64,000 nt of DNA from Bog-756 sp963778165 (GCA_963778165.1 CAVZTE010000004.1:372001-436000); one strand, 5' to 3'; positions 9,379 to 18,445 are shown, counted from the first letter of the stretch. Numbers and translations: made by a program. Notes: generated by a model from the letters alone, not told the origin.

Positions 9379-10443
9379 TCACAGGAGGCCCGCTTCCTTC
9401 AGGAGGCCGATGGCGGTGGAGCCGTCACCCAGCTCCGGAATGGTGATGGGGTTCGGCTGCAGCTGGTCGAAGGGGGTCTCGGGCTGGGAGGTGGTCACCC
9501 CGGAGGCGATGGGGTACTCGAAGCTGATCGAGTGGTCGATGATCTCCTGGCCTGCCTTCGAGGTCAGGTAGGCCACGAACTTCTGGGCCTGGGCCTGGTG
9601 GGTGCTGGACTTGAGGACGGCCGCCGGCGAGATGTCCAGGACGTAGCCGGGGTCGTGAGGGGCGAAGTAGGCGATCTTCGAGTGCATGTTGGCGGCGCCG
9701 ATCTCTGCCCGCATCCGGTACCAGTAGTACTGGTTCACCACCCCGAATGCCACCGCGCCACGATTCACGTCGTCGGCGATGGTCTCGTTGTCGGGGTAGA
9801 CGTGGGAGCTGGCATTGGCTTTGATCCCGTCCAGCCATCTGAGGGTGGCCTTGGTGCCATAGGTGCGGTCCACCGAGGTCACGATGGGCTGGAAGTCGGT
9901 CTCTCCCGCGGCGAAGCCCAGCTTTCCCGCATACCGGGGATCGGCCAGTTGGAGCACCGCGGTGGGCAGCTGGCTCTTCGAGATCAGGCTGGGGTTGTAG
10001 ATGAGCACACTCACCCGGGCCGACACGCCCACCCAGTCGCCGTTGGTGGCGTTGTACTTGCTCGGGGTGTTGGCCAGCGTTGACGGATCCACCTTGGCCA
10101 ACAGGCCCCGGTCGGCCAGGTACTGCACCGCCGGCGTGTTCTCGGTGTAGATCACGTCGGCCGGGGAGCGACTCCCTTCGGTGACGATCTGGTCGGACAG
10201 GACATCCTCGTCATCGAATCGGACATGGACGGTGATCCCGGTGGCCTTTTCGAAACCGGCCACCAAGGCGTCGGTGGTCTGAACGTGCTGACCGCTGTAG
10301 AGGGTTATGGAGTTGGCGCCGGAGGACGAGCTGCCACAGGCGGTCAGCACCGTCGACACCAGCACCACCAATCCGAATCCGCCCATCCACCGGTTCCGGA
10401 CCCGCTTTCCGGGCCGAGTGGCTTCACACGCACCCGTTTCCAT
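9379..10443 (-). CDS. Iron(III) ABC transporter substrate-binding lipoprotein
   Basis: The 354-residue protein starts with a basic region and a lipobox LTACG (lipidated C36), then a FbpA/FutA-like fold: NSITLYSGQHVQTTDALVAGFEK, FDDEDVLSDQIVTEG, and the paired tyrosines in NQYYWYRM, typical ferric-iron ligands. It would capture ferric iron outside the membrane and hand it to the adjacent permease. I keep the ATG at 10443 because a promoter with TTGACA and TAATAA elements ends just before it, so the mRNA may be leaderless; ATG at 10386 is an alternative giving a shorter signal peptide. Confidence 0.9.
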   Translation of the reverse strand: METGACEATRPGKRVRNRWMGGFGLVVLVSTVLTACGSSSSGANSITLYSGQHVQTTDALVAGFEKATGITVHVRFDDEDVLSDQIVTEGSRSPADVIYTENTPAVQYLADRGLLAKVDPSTLANTPSKYNATNGDWVGVSARVSVLIYNPSLISKSQLPTAVLQLADPRYAGKLGFAAGETDFQPIVTSVDRTYGTKATLRWLDGIKANASSHVYPDNETIADDVNRGAVAFGVVNQYYWYRMRAEIGAANMHSKIAYFAPHDPGYVLDISPAAVLKSSTHQAQAQKFVAYLTSKAGQEIIDHSISFEYPIASGVTTSQPETPFDQLQPNPITIPELGDGSTAIGLLKEAGLL

Positions 10444-10448
10444 GTGGC

Positions 10449-10479
10449 ATTATTAGGCTCACCTAATACTCATTGTCAA
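10449..10479 (-). promoter_or_regulatory. Predicted iron-regulated promoter with DtxR/IdeR-like palindrome
   Basis: Reading the minus strand, TTGACA (10479-10474) and TAATAA (10455-10450) are 18 bases apart. Between and overlapping them lies an 18-bp palindrome, TATTAGG-CTCA-CCTAATA (10451-10468). Its core and one half match the DtxR/IdeR consensus half TTAGGTTAG-CTAACCTAA well. The position, on top of a promoter for an iron-uptake lipoprotein, is exactly where an iron-loaded repressor would act. The predicted start point falls at or near the ATG at 10443. Confidence 0.7.
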
Positions 10480-10655
10480 GTCCCCCTTATACGGTGGCCC
10501 TCCCTGGCCCGCGGGGGCGGGCCCGCCCGACCGGCACGGCGGCCCCCGGCCGGAGGGGAGCTCCAGTCACAGCCTCTGCCACAATCGGCTCAAGTCCGGG
10601 CCCCGATACGTCGTTCCTATGGGGAGGAGCGGGATCTGACACCGGGAGAAGCGGG

Positions 10656-10883
10656 ATGCATCACCAGGACCAGGCAGGCAGGAGTGCGCTGAGCGGGCGT
10701 GGCCCGATCGACGGGGAGCCGCCCGCCCGGGAGCATCGGGACCTGACGCCGCCTGACGGCTCTGTGGGTGGGTGGGGAGACCTGGTCTGCGTCTACTGCG
10801 CGCCGTGCCAGCGATGGATCGACTGTTACGAGGGCGTCCCACCCGAGGTAGCCAGGGAGCGCCACGGTGAGCTCTTCCACTGA
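10656..10883 (+). CDS. Small cysteine-containing hypothetical protein
   Basis: A 75-residue reading frame begins with ATG after a GGGAGAAGCGGG ribosome site. The C-terminal half is the most protein-like part: DLVCVYCAPCQRWIDCYEG has four cysteines in a C-x2-C-x2-C-x5-C pattern that could hold a zinc ion or an iron-sulfur centre, followed by an acidic-basic helix. The N-terminal half is low-complexity. It stands alone between the divergent iron operon and a convergent lipoprotein gene. The function is unknown; the call rests on the ribosome site and the cysteine pattern. Confidence 0.45.
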   Translation: MHHQDQAGRSALSGRGPIDGEPPAREHRDLTPPDGSVGGWGDLVCVYCAPCQRWIDCYEGVPPEVARERHGELFH

Positions 10884-10975
10884 CGCACGCCGGCAACCTC
10901 GGGCCGGCTGATGCGGCAGCCCTGCGCCACGTCTCACCCCGACCCGGAGGGCAACGCCCTACCGGGTTGCGGGCC

Positions 10976-11362
10976 TCACTTCGGGCTCCACAAGCCATTC
11001 CACTGCGGGACCCCCTTCGACGCCGGCTGCACGGTGCCGTCGTACTCACCCATCAGGTCATTGGCAAAGTCATAGGCCCGACACTGGAAGGTGGCCGAGT
11101 CGGCCCACTTGGCCGGGAGGGTGCAGGAAAGCTCGTTTATGCCGGTCACCGAGAAGTCGTCGGCCCCGGTTCCGGTCAGCTGGGCCTGCACTGCTGAGGT
11201 CAGAGTGCTCAGGGTGGGAGCCTTACCGGCAGAAGCCGCGGCGGTCGTGGTCGTCGAGGAACCCGCACCGGGCGACGCCGAACCCGACCCACAGGCACTG
11301 GCCACCACCCCGCACAACAGGAGTGCCACCAGAGTTCCGGCAACGCTTCGGCTCAGTCGCAT
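10976..11362 (-). CDS. Small lipoprotein, DUF4333-like
   Basis: The 128-residue protein has a lipoprotein signal (MRLSRSVAGTLVALLLCG, lipobox ASAC, lipidated C24), a Ser/Thr/Ala-rich linker to about residue 48, and a small C-terminal domain of about 75 residues with two cysteines (C80 and C94). The pattern C-x-LPAKW...ATFQCRAYDF resembles actinomycete DUF4333-type domains, which end short exported proteins of unknown role. The start at 11362 is chosen for its AGAGGTGACG ribosome site; the frame is open further upstream across the next gene, which is a shadow. It likely faces the outside of the membrane. Confidence 0.78.
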   Translation of the reverse strand: MRLSRSVAGTLVALLLCGVVASACGSGSASPGAGSSTTTTAAASAGKAPTLSTLTSAVQAQLTGTGADDFSVTGINELSCTLPAKWADSATFQCRAYDFANDLMGEYDGTVQPASKGVPQWNGLWSPK

Positions 11363-11456
11363 CGTCACCTCTGGTTCGTCGAACGCCGCATTCGATGGTA
11401 CCGCATCAACCGCATTTACCCCGGTCAATCGGCACGTTCCGGCCATCCGATTGTTG

Positions 11457-12362
11457 TCACGCCGGGTCTGCCGCCGCTCCTCCGGTGGTGACCAACCGCG
11501 GTGATCTCGGAGAGCGGGCCTCCATCTCCGGGGGCGCCCACTTCGACAGCAGCACCACCCCGACGAACATGGCGGCCAAGAACACCACCTGCAGGAAGAT
11601 GGCCACCGGCGAGCTGTTGAGTTGCTCCCCGAAGAGCTCCACCCCGATGGCGATGCTGGCCAGTGGATCGACAATGAGGAGGGCCGACTGGGACGCGGCC
11701 AGAGGGCCGGCGGCAAAGGCCGATTCGAGCAGGATGGTGCCGGTCACGCCGCTCACCACCACGGCGTACACCGGCCAGTGGAGGAACAGGCCACTCCAGC
11801 CGAAGTGGGCCAGGGTCTCGGTGGCGGCCTTGACGAAGGCGGCGTCGATGGCCCAGACCAGGGCGGCGGCCGCACCGAGCAGGGCGGCCCGTCGGGCCGG
11901 CGAGCCCCAGCGGCTGAGGATGAGGAGCGCCACCACCACCAGACCCCGGCTGCCCAAAGCCACCAACCATCCCGTCGGGGTGGGATGGCGGTGCCCCTCG
12001 CGGGGCTGAGCCGCCACCAGGAACCCGATCAGACCGGCACACAGCAGGCCGGCGGCACCCCAGGTGCGCTTGGCGATGCGGTTGTGGAGCCAGAGGCGCC
12101 GCAAGGCCAGCGTGAAGATGAGCTCGGTGACCAGGATGGGCTGCACCGTGGCCAGCTCGCCGAAGTAGAGAGCCAGGGCGGTGAACACGAAGGTCCCGCC
12201 CATGCACACCATCCCCAGCAGCCACATGGGCTGGCGGATCAGGTACAGCGTGGTCTGCCAGGCCGATCGCTTCTGGTCGGAGCCGGTGATGTTGGCCAGC
12301 CGTTGGAGCACGGAGGTGAGGGCCTGGCTGAACGCGCCGAGCAGGGCGAACAGGATGCTCAT
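11457..12362 (-). CDS. DMT/EamA-family membrane transporter
   Basis: This 301-residue protein has about nine or ten hydrophobic helices and belongs to the drug/metabolite transporter superfamily. Visible features are the N-terminal FALLGAFSQALTSVLQRLAN helix, the second-half repeat beginning near residue 155, and the SQSALLIVDPLASIAIGVELFGE segment, where the Pro-Leu and Glu are typical of EamA domains. The C-terminal 25 residues are polar and cytoplasmic. Such proteins export or exchange small metabolites; the substrate is unknown. It runs in the same direction as the small lipoprotein gene downstream and the esterase gene upstream, with gaps of about 95-100 bp. Confidence 0.88.
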   Translation of the reverse strand: MSILFALLGAFSQALTSVLQRLANITGSDQKRSAWQTTLYLIRQPMWLLGMVCMGGTFVFTALALYFGELATVQPILVTELIFTLALRRLWLHNRIAKRTWGAAGLLCAGLIGFLVAAQPREGHRHPTPTGWLVALGSRGLVVVALLILSRWGSPARRAALLGAAAALVWAIDAAFVKAATETLAHFGWSGLFLHWPVYAVVVSGVTGTILLESAFAAGPLAASQSALLIVDPLASIAIGVELFGEQLNSSPVAIFLQVVFLAAMFVGVVLLSKWAPPEMEARSPRSPRLVTTGGAAADPA

Positions 12363-12462
12363 CAGCCCGATCTCCTCCCGGCCGCGGTCGTGGCTTCCCT
12401 ATCCATTCGAGACCAGGCGGTGCCGTTGGCGCAAGGCCGTGGCCATCGGGGTCGCCGACGGG

Positions 12463-13755
12463 TCACGGTGAGGTGCACGTGGCCGGCTCACTCGAGGGCT
12501 CCGGGCTCAGGCCCAGTCTCCAGGCCAGCCACGGGAAGGCATCCCGCAGCGCCTGACTCCACAGATCGAAGTCGTGGCTTCCCGGTCGCACCAGTAGGCA
12601 GGTGGAGATCCCGGCCCGAAGGGCCGCGGGTTGCAGTTGGTGGGCCGCCTGCACCGGTTGGGTGTCCTGGTCCCCCACTTCGAACCAACCGGCCACTCCG
12701 GTGAAGTGACCGTTCTGGACCAGTTGGATGGGGTCATGGGCTGCGAACTCCTGCTCGGACCCCCCGAACAGCGTGGCGATGGTCTGGGCCCGCGAGGTGT
12801 TGAGCCACTGGGGTGAGGCGAAGCCGGAAAAGGATGCGAAGGTCGGGTACACGGTCGGATGGCGCAGGGCCAACATGACCGAGCAGGTCCCCCCGGCGGA
12901 GAGCCCGCCTATGGCCAGCGAGCCGGCCGCCCTGGAGGCGTCGAACCGGGTGCGGACGAAGGCCGGCACGTCATCGACCAGATAGGTCTCCGCCTCGCCG
13001 AATCGGGAGTTGACGCACTCGGTGTCCACGGTCTTCGTCCCGTTGGGATCGGGCATCACGATGATGGGGGCCACACCGTGGTGGGACGATGCGAAGGCGT
13101 CGGCGGTGGTGTCGGCGTCACCGTCGTCCGACCAGTCCGAGGCGCTGCCGGGCTCACCGGGCAGGAGTACCAGTGTGGGCAGCGACGGGGTCACCTTGGC
13201 GAACCAGGCCGGTGGGAGATACACATAGGCCGGCCGGGTGGAGAAGTGTGACACCGTGGGCGGAATGTCGACTTCGATGAGCACTCCCTGGTCGGGCAGC
13301 TTTCCCGTCGAGGCCACCTGCGCCCGGATCTGGGCCAGCTGCGGGGTTTCGACCACGTTCTCGGGGTTGAGCGTCACCAGTCGCTCCAGGGTAGGGAACG
13401 AACCCGACTGCTGATCGACGGCGTCCAAGGTGACCAGCAAGGTGACGATGGTGGCCGCCACCATCGAGGCCCGGCGCCATCGGCCCGCCGGCCCCCACCC
13501 GGCGACCGCCACCACGCACGCCAGGAGGAAGGTGAAACCCCAGACATAGGCCGACCAGGGAAAGTCCGACGGAGTCAGCGACCAGACCGTGGCCACCAGG
13601 GCCACCAGGCCGGTGACCACCGCGGCGGTGGGCAGCCCGCGCCCGAGTTGGCGCTTCCACCCGCCGGACCACCAGTCGACCGAAGCCACCAGGAGCACCA
13701 CAGCCACCAGTCGCGCCACGAACGGCAGCCAACCGGCCACGATCGAGATGTTCAT
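12463..13755 (-). CDS. Membrane-anchored esterase (EstD/mycolyltransferase-like alpha/beta hydrolase)
   Basis: The 430-residue protein begins with four hydrophobic helices (within residues 1-115) and then has an exported alpha/beta-hydrolase domain. The nucleophile elbow is GGLSAGG, the oxyanion region is LPTLVLLPGEPGS, and the catalytic histidine is in RPGSHDFDLW near the C-terminus. This four-helix plus esterase layout is seen in actinomycete putative esterases related to the Ag85/EstD group. It would hydrolyse or transfer acyl groups at the outer face of the membrane; the lipid or glycan substrate is unknown. The ATG at 13755 gives a complete first helix. Confidence 0.85.
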   Translation of the reverse strand: MNISIVAGWLPFVARLVAVVLLVASVDWWSGGWKRQLGRGLPTAAVVTGLVALVATVWSLTPSDFPWSAYVWGFTFLLACVVAVAGWGPAGRWRRASMVAATIVTLLVTLDAVDQQSGSFPTLERLVTLNPENVVETPQLAQIRAQVASTGKLPDQGVLIEVDIPPTVSHFSTRPAYVYLPPAWFAKVTPSLPTLVLLPGEPGSASDWSDDGDADTTADAFASSHHGVAPIIVMPDPNGTKTVDTECVNSRFGEAETYLVDDVPAFVRTRFDASRAAGSLAIGGLSAGGTCSVMLALRHPTVYPTFASFSGFASPQWLNTSRAQTIATLFGGSEQEFAAHDPIQLVQNGHFTGVAGWFEVGDQDTQPVQAAHQLQPAALRAGISTCLLVRPGSHDFDLWSQALRDAFPWLAWRLGLSPEPSSEPATCTSP

Positions 13756-13834
13756 ACCGGACCACGAGCCTCCGAGCCCGGCGCCGACGTTCCCATGGCC
13801 CGCGCCTGATCAGGTCCCCGTCGCCATGGGGTCG

Positions 13835-14863
13835 TCACGCCCCCTCCGGGGGATTGTCGGTGGCGGGGTGGCGACCGGACAACCAACGTTGGAGACCAGC
13901 GGCGTTGGAGTGCACTCCGTTCATCACGTCGAGCTTCTGGCGATGCTCGGCGGGGACGCCCTCGAGGTCGGAGGCGAACGCCACCTCGAGGGCGGCGGCA
14001 ATGTCCTCTCCCCGCTGGAAGGCCGACTCGGCCACCCCCACCCAGCTCCGGAGGGTCCCGTCCGCCTCGTCCAGTACGTCCAGCGGATCGGTCAGCAGAC
14101 CGTAGTGGGCCAGGGCCAGTCCGGTGGGGCGACGGTCGGCGAAGCGCTGAAGCGAATGGAGGGCCTGGTCCAGGTCGAAATCGGGCGGAGGGGTCGACGG
14201 TCGCAGCACTCCGGCGTCGGGAAGCTTCACCCCCACGGCGTCGCCGGCGAACAGTACGCCGCTCAAGGTGTCGTGCAGAGCCAGATGGTGCTTGGCGTGG
14301 CCCGGTGAGTCCACCGTGACCAGCGAGCGGTTGGAGCTGACCTGGATCTCCTCCAGGTCGGCCAGCACGTGGATCCGGTCGGCGGGGGTGGGGTCCAGTC
14401 GCCCGTACAGCGAGTCCAGGAGCGGCCCGTAGACCCGGGAGGCCGAGTCGACCAGCCTGGTGGGGTCGACCAGATGTCGGGCTCCCTTCTCGTGGACGTA
14501 GACCGTGGCTTTGGGGAAGGCGCGGGCCACGTCTCCCACCCCACCGGCATGGTCGAGATGGATGTGGGTGACCACCACCCCGGCCAGGTCTTCGGCGCCG
14601 ACGCCCAGTCGCTCCAGCTGGGCCAGCAGTACGGGAACAGAGCTCTGGCTACCGGTCTCCACCAGCACCGGGGCGTCCCCCTCGATGAGGTAGCCGGCGG
14701 TGACCCGGTCCCAACCACCCAGCAGGGTGTCGAGCTCGATGACGCCATCCGCCACAGTGACGCCGCCACCGCTCTGGCGCAGGCGGTCAGCCGGCTCCGT
14801 CGTACCGGCAGAGCCGCGGTCAGGAGGATGTCCTCCGTGGGGATGGTGGTGGTCTCCACTCAT
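13835..14863 (-). CDS. MBL-fold metallo-hydrolase
   Basis: A 342-residue metallo-beta-lactamase-fold protein. The metal-binding motif is H100-x-H102-x-D104-H105 (THIHLDHAGG), followed by a distal histidine in SPGHAKHH, an aspartate in LFAGDAVG, and a late histidine in LALAHYG, so both metal sites look complete. The N-terminus MSGDHHHPHGGHPP is unusually histidine-rich and may bind metal. The start at 14863 has CGAGGAT upstream. The family hydrolyses thioesters, lactones or similar substrates in the cytoplasm; no specific substrate can be assigned. Confidence 0.9.
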   Translation of the reverse strand: MSGDHHHPHGGHPPDRGSAGTTEPADRLRQSGGGVTVADGVIELDTLLGGWDRVTAGYLIEGDAPVLVETGSQSSVPVLLAQLERLGVGAEDLAGVVVTHIHLDHAGGVGDVARAFPKATVYVHEKGARHLVDPTRLVDSASRVYGPLLDSLYGRLDPTPADRIHVLADLEEIQVSSNRSLVTVDSPGHAKHHLALHDTLSGVLFAGDAVGVKLPDAGVLRPSTPPPDFDLDQALHSLQRFADRRPTGLALAHYGLLTDPLDVLDEADGTLRSWVGVAESAFQRGEDIAAALEVAFASDLEGVPAEHRQKLDVMNGVHSNAAGLQRWLSGRHPATDNPPEGA

Positions 14864-14927
14864 ACGTATCCTCGACCTGTTCCGAACGGGCTGTTGACCT
14901 TGGGCTTACTAAGGACGGGGGCCCGAG

Positions 14928-17159
14928 TTACCGCCGGCCCGCTTGGAGGCCTTGGCCGGTTGCTTCTTGGCCGGTGAAGACTTCTTCTTCGCCGGTGTGG
15001 CTCTTCTTCGGCGGTGTGGCCTTCTTCGCCGGTGTGGCCTTCTTCGCCGTCGACTTCTTGGCCCCTGCGGCCAGCCCGGTGGTGGCGGCGGTGCCGCCTC
15101 TCGGTGTGGCCGGCGCCTTGGTGGCCAGGGGCGTGGCCTTCTTCACCGAGGGCGCCTTGGTCGGCTTTCGACTGCCCTTCGCTCCACCGGGAACCACGGC
15201 GGCCAGTGCTTTTCCCTTCCCCCCGGCGGGCAACTTGACGTCGCCGATCCGGCGGACCTGCCCACTGTCAGCCAACCTCGACAGCACCGCCCTGGCATTG
15301 AAGTTACCCAGGTGCTGGTTGCTGGTGCTGCTCTTGCCGCGGGTCAGTGCCCTCCGGGCCAACCCGGCGATGACGTGGTTCGGTGACGGTTTCTCGTCGC
15401 CACCGATCTTGGACGCCGAGTTGACCAGGGACACGTGCGAGAACGCCTGCGGGAAGTTGCCCACCTGGCGTCCGGCTACCGGGTCGTACTCCTCAGAGAG
15501 CAGGCCCAGGTCGTTGCGGAGATCCATCAACCGATCGAGCAATTGTCGCGCATCGTGGTGGCGGCCCAGCATCGAGAGGCAGTCGGCCAACCAGAACGAA
15601 CAAGCCAGAAAGGCCCCCTCACGACCGCTCAGCCCGTCGACGTCACCGGTGTCAGCCGTGCGGTAGCGGAGCACGAAGCCACCGTCGACCAACTCCCGTT
15701 CAATGGCCTCGATGGTGCCCTGCATCCTCGGATCGGTGGCCGGCAGGAAGCCGACAATCGGGATCATCAGCAGGCTGGCGTCAAGTTGGTCGGATCCGTA
15801 GTACTGGGTGAATGAGCCCTTTTCCTTGTTGAACCCCCGCTCGCAGACCTGGTCGTGGATCTCTGTGCGTATCTCCTTCCACCGCTTAACCGGACCTTGG
15901 AGGTCGTACTCCTCGGCCGTCTTGATGGCCCGGTCGATGGCCACCCAGGCCATGACCTTGGAGTGGGTGAAGTGACGACGGGGCCCCCGCACTTCCCAGA
16001 TCCCGTCATCGGGCTCGCGCCATCCGTGCTCGAGGAAGTCCATCAGCGACAGCTGAAGGGCCCACGACGGGTTCTCATCGCTCTCGGCGGTCTCCGCCGA
16101 CTCGTAGAGGGCCGACATGACTTCGCCGTAGACGTCGAGTTGGAACTGACCGGCGGCGGCGTTGCCGATCCGCACCGGGGCGGATCCTTCGTAGCCCGGG
16201 AGCCAGTCGATCTCCCACTCGTCCAGTCGGCGTTCCCCCCCGGCCCCGTACATGATCTGCATCTGGGCGGGATCGCCGGCGATCGCCCGCAGCAGCCAGT
16301 TCCGCCAGGCCATGGCCTCTTGATAGAAGCCGCCCCGCATGAGCGACTCGAGGGTCAGCGTGGCGTCCCGCAGCCAGCAGAACCGGTAGTCCCAGTTGCG
16401 GGCGCCACCCAAGGTCTCCGGCAGGGAGGTGGTAGCGGCGGCCACGATGCCGCCGGTCGGCTCGTAGGTCAGGGCCTTCAATGTGATCAGGGAACGCACG
16501 ACCGCCTCGCGGTACTCACCCTCGTAGGTGCACTGCTTCACCCAGTCGGTCCACCACAGCTCGGTGTCCTGAATGGCGTAGGCCGCATCGACCGGACGGG
16601 GAGGATCTTCACTGGCCGGGAACCAGGTCAGGGAGAAGGGGACCTGCTGACCCTCCGAAACGGTGAACTCGGCCACCGTGGAGAAGTCTCGGCCCTCGCA
16701 GTGCACCGGGGACCACAGCGACAGGCCGTCGGGCCCGGCGATGGCATTGAGGGTCCCGTCGATGTTGCGGACCCAGGGGACGATCTGGCCGTAACCGAAC
16801 CGTATGGTCAGGACCATCTCCATGGTGACCTTCCCCCGTACCCCCTCCACCAGGCGGATCACTTCGGGATGCTGCTGGCGGATCGGCATGCAGTCGACCA
16901 CCCGGACCGATCCCTCGTCGGTCACGAACTCCGACTCGAGCACCAGCGTCTCACCGCGGTAGTGGCGGTGGTTGGCCAGGTGGGCACCTTTGGGCGCCAG
17001 GCGCCACGACCCGTTGTTGTCGTCACCCAAGAGCTTGGCGAAGCAGGCCGCCGAGTCGAAGCGGGGGAGGCACAACCAGTCGATCGATCCGTCCCGTCCC
17101 ACCAGGGCCGCAGTATGGAGGTCACCGATAATGCCGTAATCCTCGATCGGAAGCGCCAT
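14928..17159 (-). CDS. GH15-family glucoamylase/trehalase-like enzyme with lysine-rich tail
   Basis: Residues 1-610 form a complete GH15 protein of the cytoplasmic trehalase type: MALPIEDYGIIGDLHTAALV, the GGARNWDYRFCWLRDATLTL active-site block, EWEIDWLPGYEGSAPVRIGN and the late NFPQAFSHVSLVNSA block. Members hydrolyse trehalose or alpha-glucans. Residues about 640-743 are a Lys/Ala/Pro/Thr tail like histone H1 or polylysine tails, with repeats of the KKATPAKKATPPKK type. Near base 15002 an extra base shifts the frame, so the tail switches from basic repeat to an acidic ending (HTGEEEVFTGQEATGQG). In the other frame the basic repeat continues for about 30 more residues to a stop at 14909. The enzyme domain is unaffected. 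Confidence 0.9.
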   Translation of the reverse strand: MALPIEDYGIIGDLHTAALVGRDGSIDWLCLPRFDSAACFAKLLGDDNNGSWRLAPKGAHLANHRHYRGETLVLESEFVTDEGSVRVVDCMPIRQQHPEVIRLVEGVRGKVTMEMVLTIRFGYGQIVPWVRNIDGTLNAIAGPDGLSLWSPVHCEGRDFSTVAEFTVSEGQQVPFSLTWFPASEDPPRPVDAAYAIQDTELWWTDWVKQCTYEGEYREAVVRSLITLKALTYEPTGGIVAAATTSLPETLGGARNWDYRFCWLRDATLTLESLMRGGFYQEAMAWRNWLLRAIAGDPAQMQIMYGAGGERRLDEWEIDWLPGYEGSAPVRIGNAAAGQFQLDVYGEVMSALYESAETAESDENPSWALQLSLMDFLEHGWREPDDGIWEVRGPRRHFTHSKVMAWVAIDRAIKTAEEYDLQGPVKRWKEIRTEIHDQVCERGFNKEKGSFTQYYGSDQLDASLLMIPIVGFLPATDPRMQGTIEAIERELVDGGFVLRYRTADTGDVDGLSGREGAFLACSFWLADCLSMLGRHHDARQLLDRLMDLRNDLGLLSEEYDPVAGRQVGNFPQAFSHVSLVNSASKIGGDEKPSPNHVIAGLARRALTRGKSSTSNQHLGNFNARAVLSRLADSGQVRRIGDVKLPAGGKGKALAAVVPGGAKGSRKPTKAPSVKKATPLATKAPATPRGGTAATTGLAAGAKKSTAKKATPAKKATPPKKSHTGEEEVFTGQEATGQGLQAGRR

Positions 17160-17272
17160 GTCCCATGTCTAGCCGGAGGCACCACCTGCCGTGTTCGATC
17201 CCGGGCATCCGACAGGAGCCGGCATCCCACCCCGGTGGGGCTATTCCACCGCCACCACCACTACCCTCCGGC

Positions 17273-18445
17273 TCATCCCGAGGTGCAGGGCCCGGTGCCC
17301 ACCGGGGCGGTTCGATCCTCGGCCCGCAGGACCCGCGACAGCACCCCCGGCGAAGCCAGGGCGTACCCGATGTCGCCGTTGGTGGTGGAACGGGAGAACA
17401 CCACCCCGATCACCTGGCCGTCCGGTTCGACCAGCGGGCCTCCCGAGTTGCCCGGTCGCACGACGGCCTGGATCTCGTAGACGTCGCGGACGGTGAGGCC
17501 CAGCCCGTAGATGTCCCGACCCTGTGCTTCGAACTCGGCCATCACCCCCGCCGGGACCACGGTGAACGGTCCGCCGCCCGGGTAGCCGAGTACCGCCGCC
17601 TGGGCCCCCCGAGTGGCCTTGTCGGGATCGAGCGGCAAGGCCGCTTCGTCCACACCCGGCACCCGCATGACGGCCAGATCGAAGGACGGATCGAACAACA
17701 CCACGGTGGCGGAGAGGAGGCCGTTCCCGACTTCGACCATGGGCCGGGCGATGCCGGCGATCACATGGGCATTGGTCACCACCAACCCAGGGGCCACGAC
17801 GAAGCCCGATCCCTCCTGGATCTGCCCACACCCGTCGCCGATGACCTTGACCGTCGAGGCTGCGGCACGGGTAGCGGCCTCCTGCAACAACGCATTGCCC
17901 GGTAGGGATACCGGACCGGCCGAGGCCGGGGCCAAATTGGCGAACACCGGCGGGAACCCCTCGGAGGAGAGGAAGCTCTGCACCTGGGAGAAGACCGAGG
18001 GCGGAGCGGGCAACACGCTGTCGAGGGACCGGATGATCCTCGACCGGCTGATGGCGCTGTTGAGGCTGAGCGACGAGCTGTTGACCAGCGTGCTGGCCAC
18101 CAACCAGGCCACCAGTAGCGATGCGATCACCGCCACCACCACCCCGAGGACGGAGTCCACCGTTCCCAACAGGCTGCGGTGCACGCGGGAGAAGGCCAGG
18201 TTGCCTACGACCCGCCCGATGACCCCGCAACACGCCGCCACCCCCAACATGCTGGTGAGGGCCACCGCGGTGCGCTCCGGTTGGGTGTGGACCCAGTGCA
18301 CGGTGACCGAGGCCAGCAGGGCACCCAGGTACAGCCCCACCAGGAATCCCCCGAAGGAGAGGATCTGGACGATGGCGCCCAACCGGAGGCCCTGGATGGC
18401 GGACATGGCCACGATGACCACCACCACCAGGTCGACCCAGCTCAC
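17273..18445 (-). CDS. MarP-like membrane serine protease (CvpA plus trypsin domain)
   Basis: The 390-residue protein has four N-terminal hydrophobic helices of the colicin V production type (residues 1-125), then an extracytoplasmic trypsin-like domain with H227 (TNAHV), D257 (DLAVM) and S334 (PGNSGGPL). Two cysteines, C206 and C387, sit where the stabilising disulfide of mycobacterial MarP is found. MarP supports acid and oxidative stress resistance by cutting cell-wall hydrolases at the outer face of the membrane. The same role is likely here by homology. The upstream 324-bp region is shared with a divergent lipoprotein gene. Confidence 0.92.
   Translation of the reverse strand: MSWVDLVVVVIVAMSAIQGLRLGAIVQILSFGGFLVGLYLGALLASVTVHWVHTQPERTAVALTSMLGVAACCGVIGRVVGNLAFSRVHRSLLGTVDSVLGVVVAVIASLLVAWLVASTLVNSSSLSLNSAISRSRIIRSLDSVLPAPPSVFSQVQSFLSSEGFPPVFANLAPASAGPVSLPGNALLQEAATRAAASTVKVIGDGCGQIQEGSGFVVAPGLVVTNAHVIAGIARPMVEVGNGLLSATVVLFDPSFDLAVMRVPGVDEAALPLDPDKATRGAQAAVLGYPGGGPFTVVPAGVMAEFEAQGRDIYGLGLTVRDVYEIQAVVRPGNSGGPLVEPDGQVIGVVFSRSTTNGDIGYALASPGVLSRVLRAEDRTAPVGTGPCTSG

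Noticed and set aside
10515..10528. Perfect palindrome GGGCGGGCCCGCCC
   Set aside because: All-GC palindromes arise easily in this composition, and it is not placed at a promoter or gene end.
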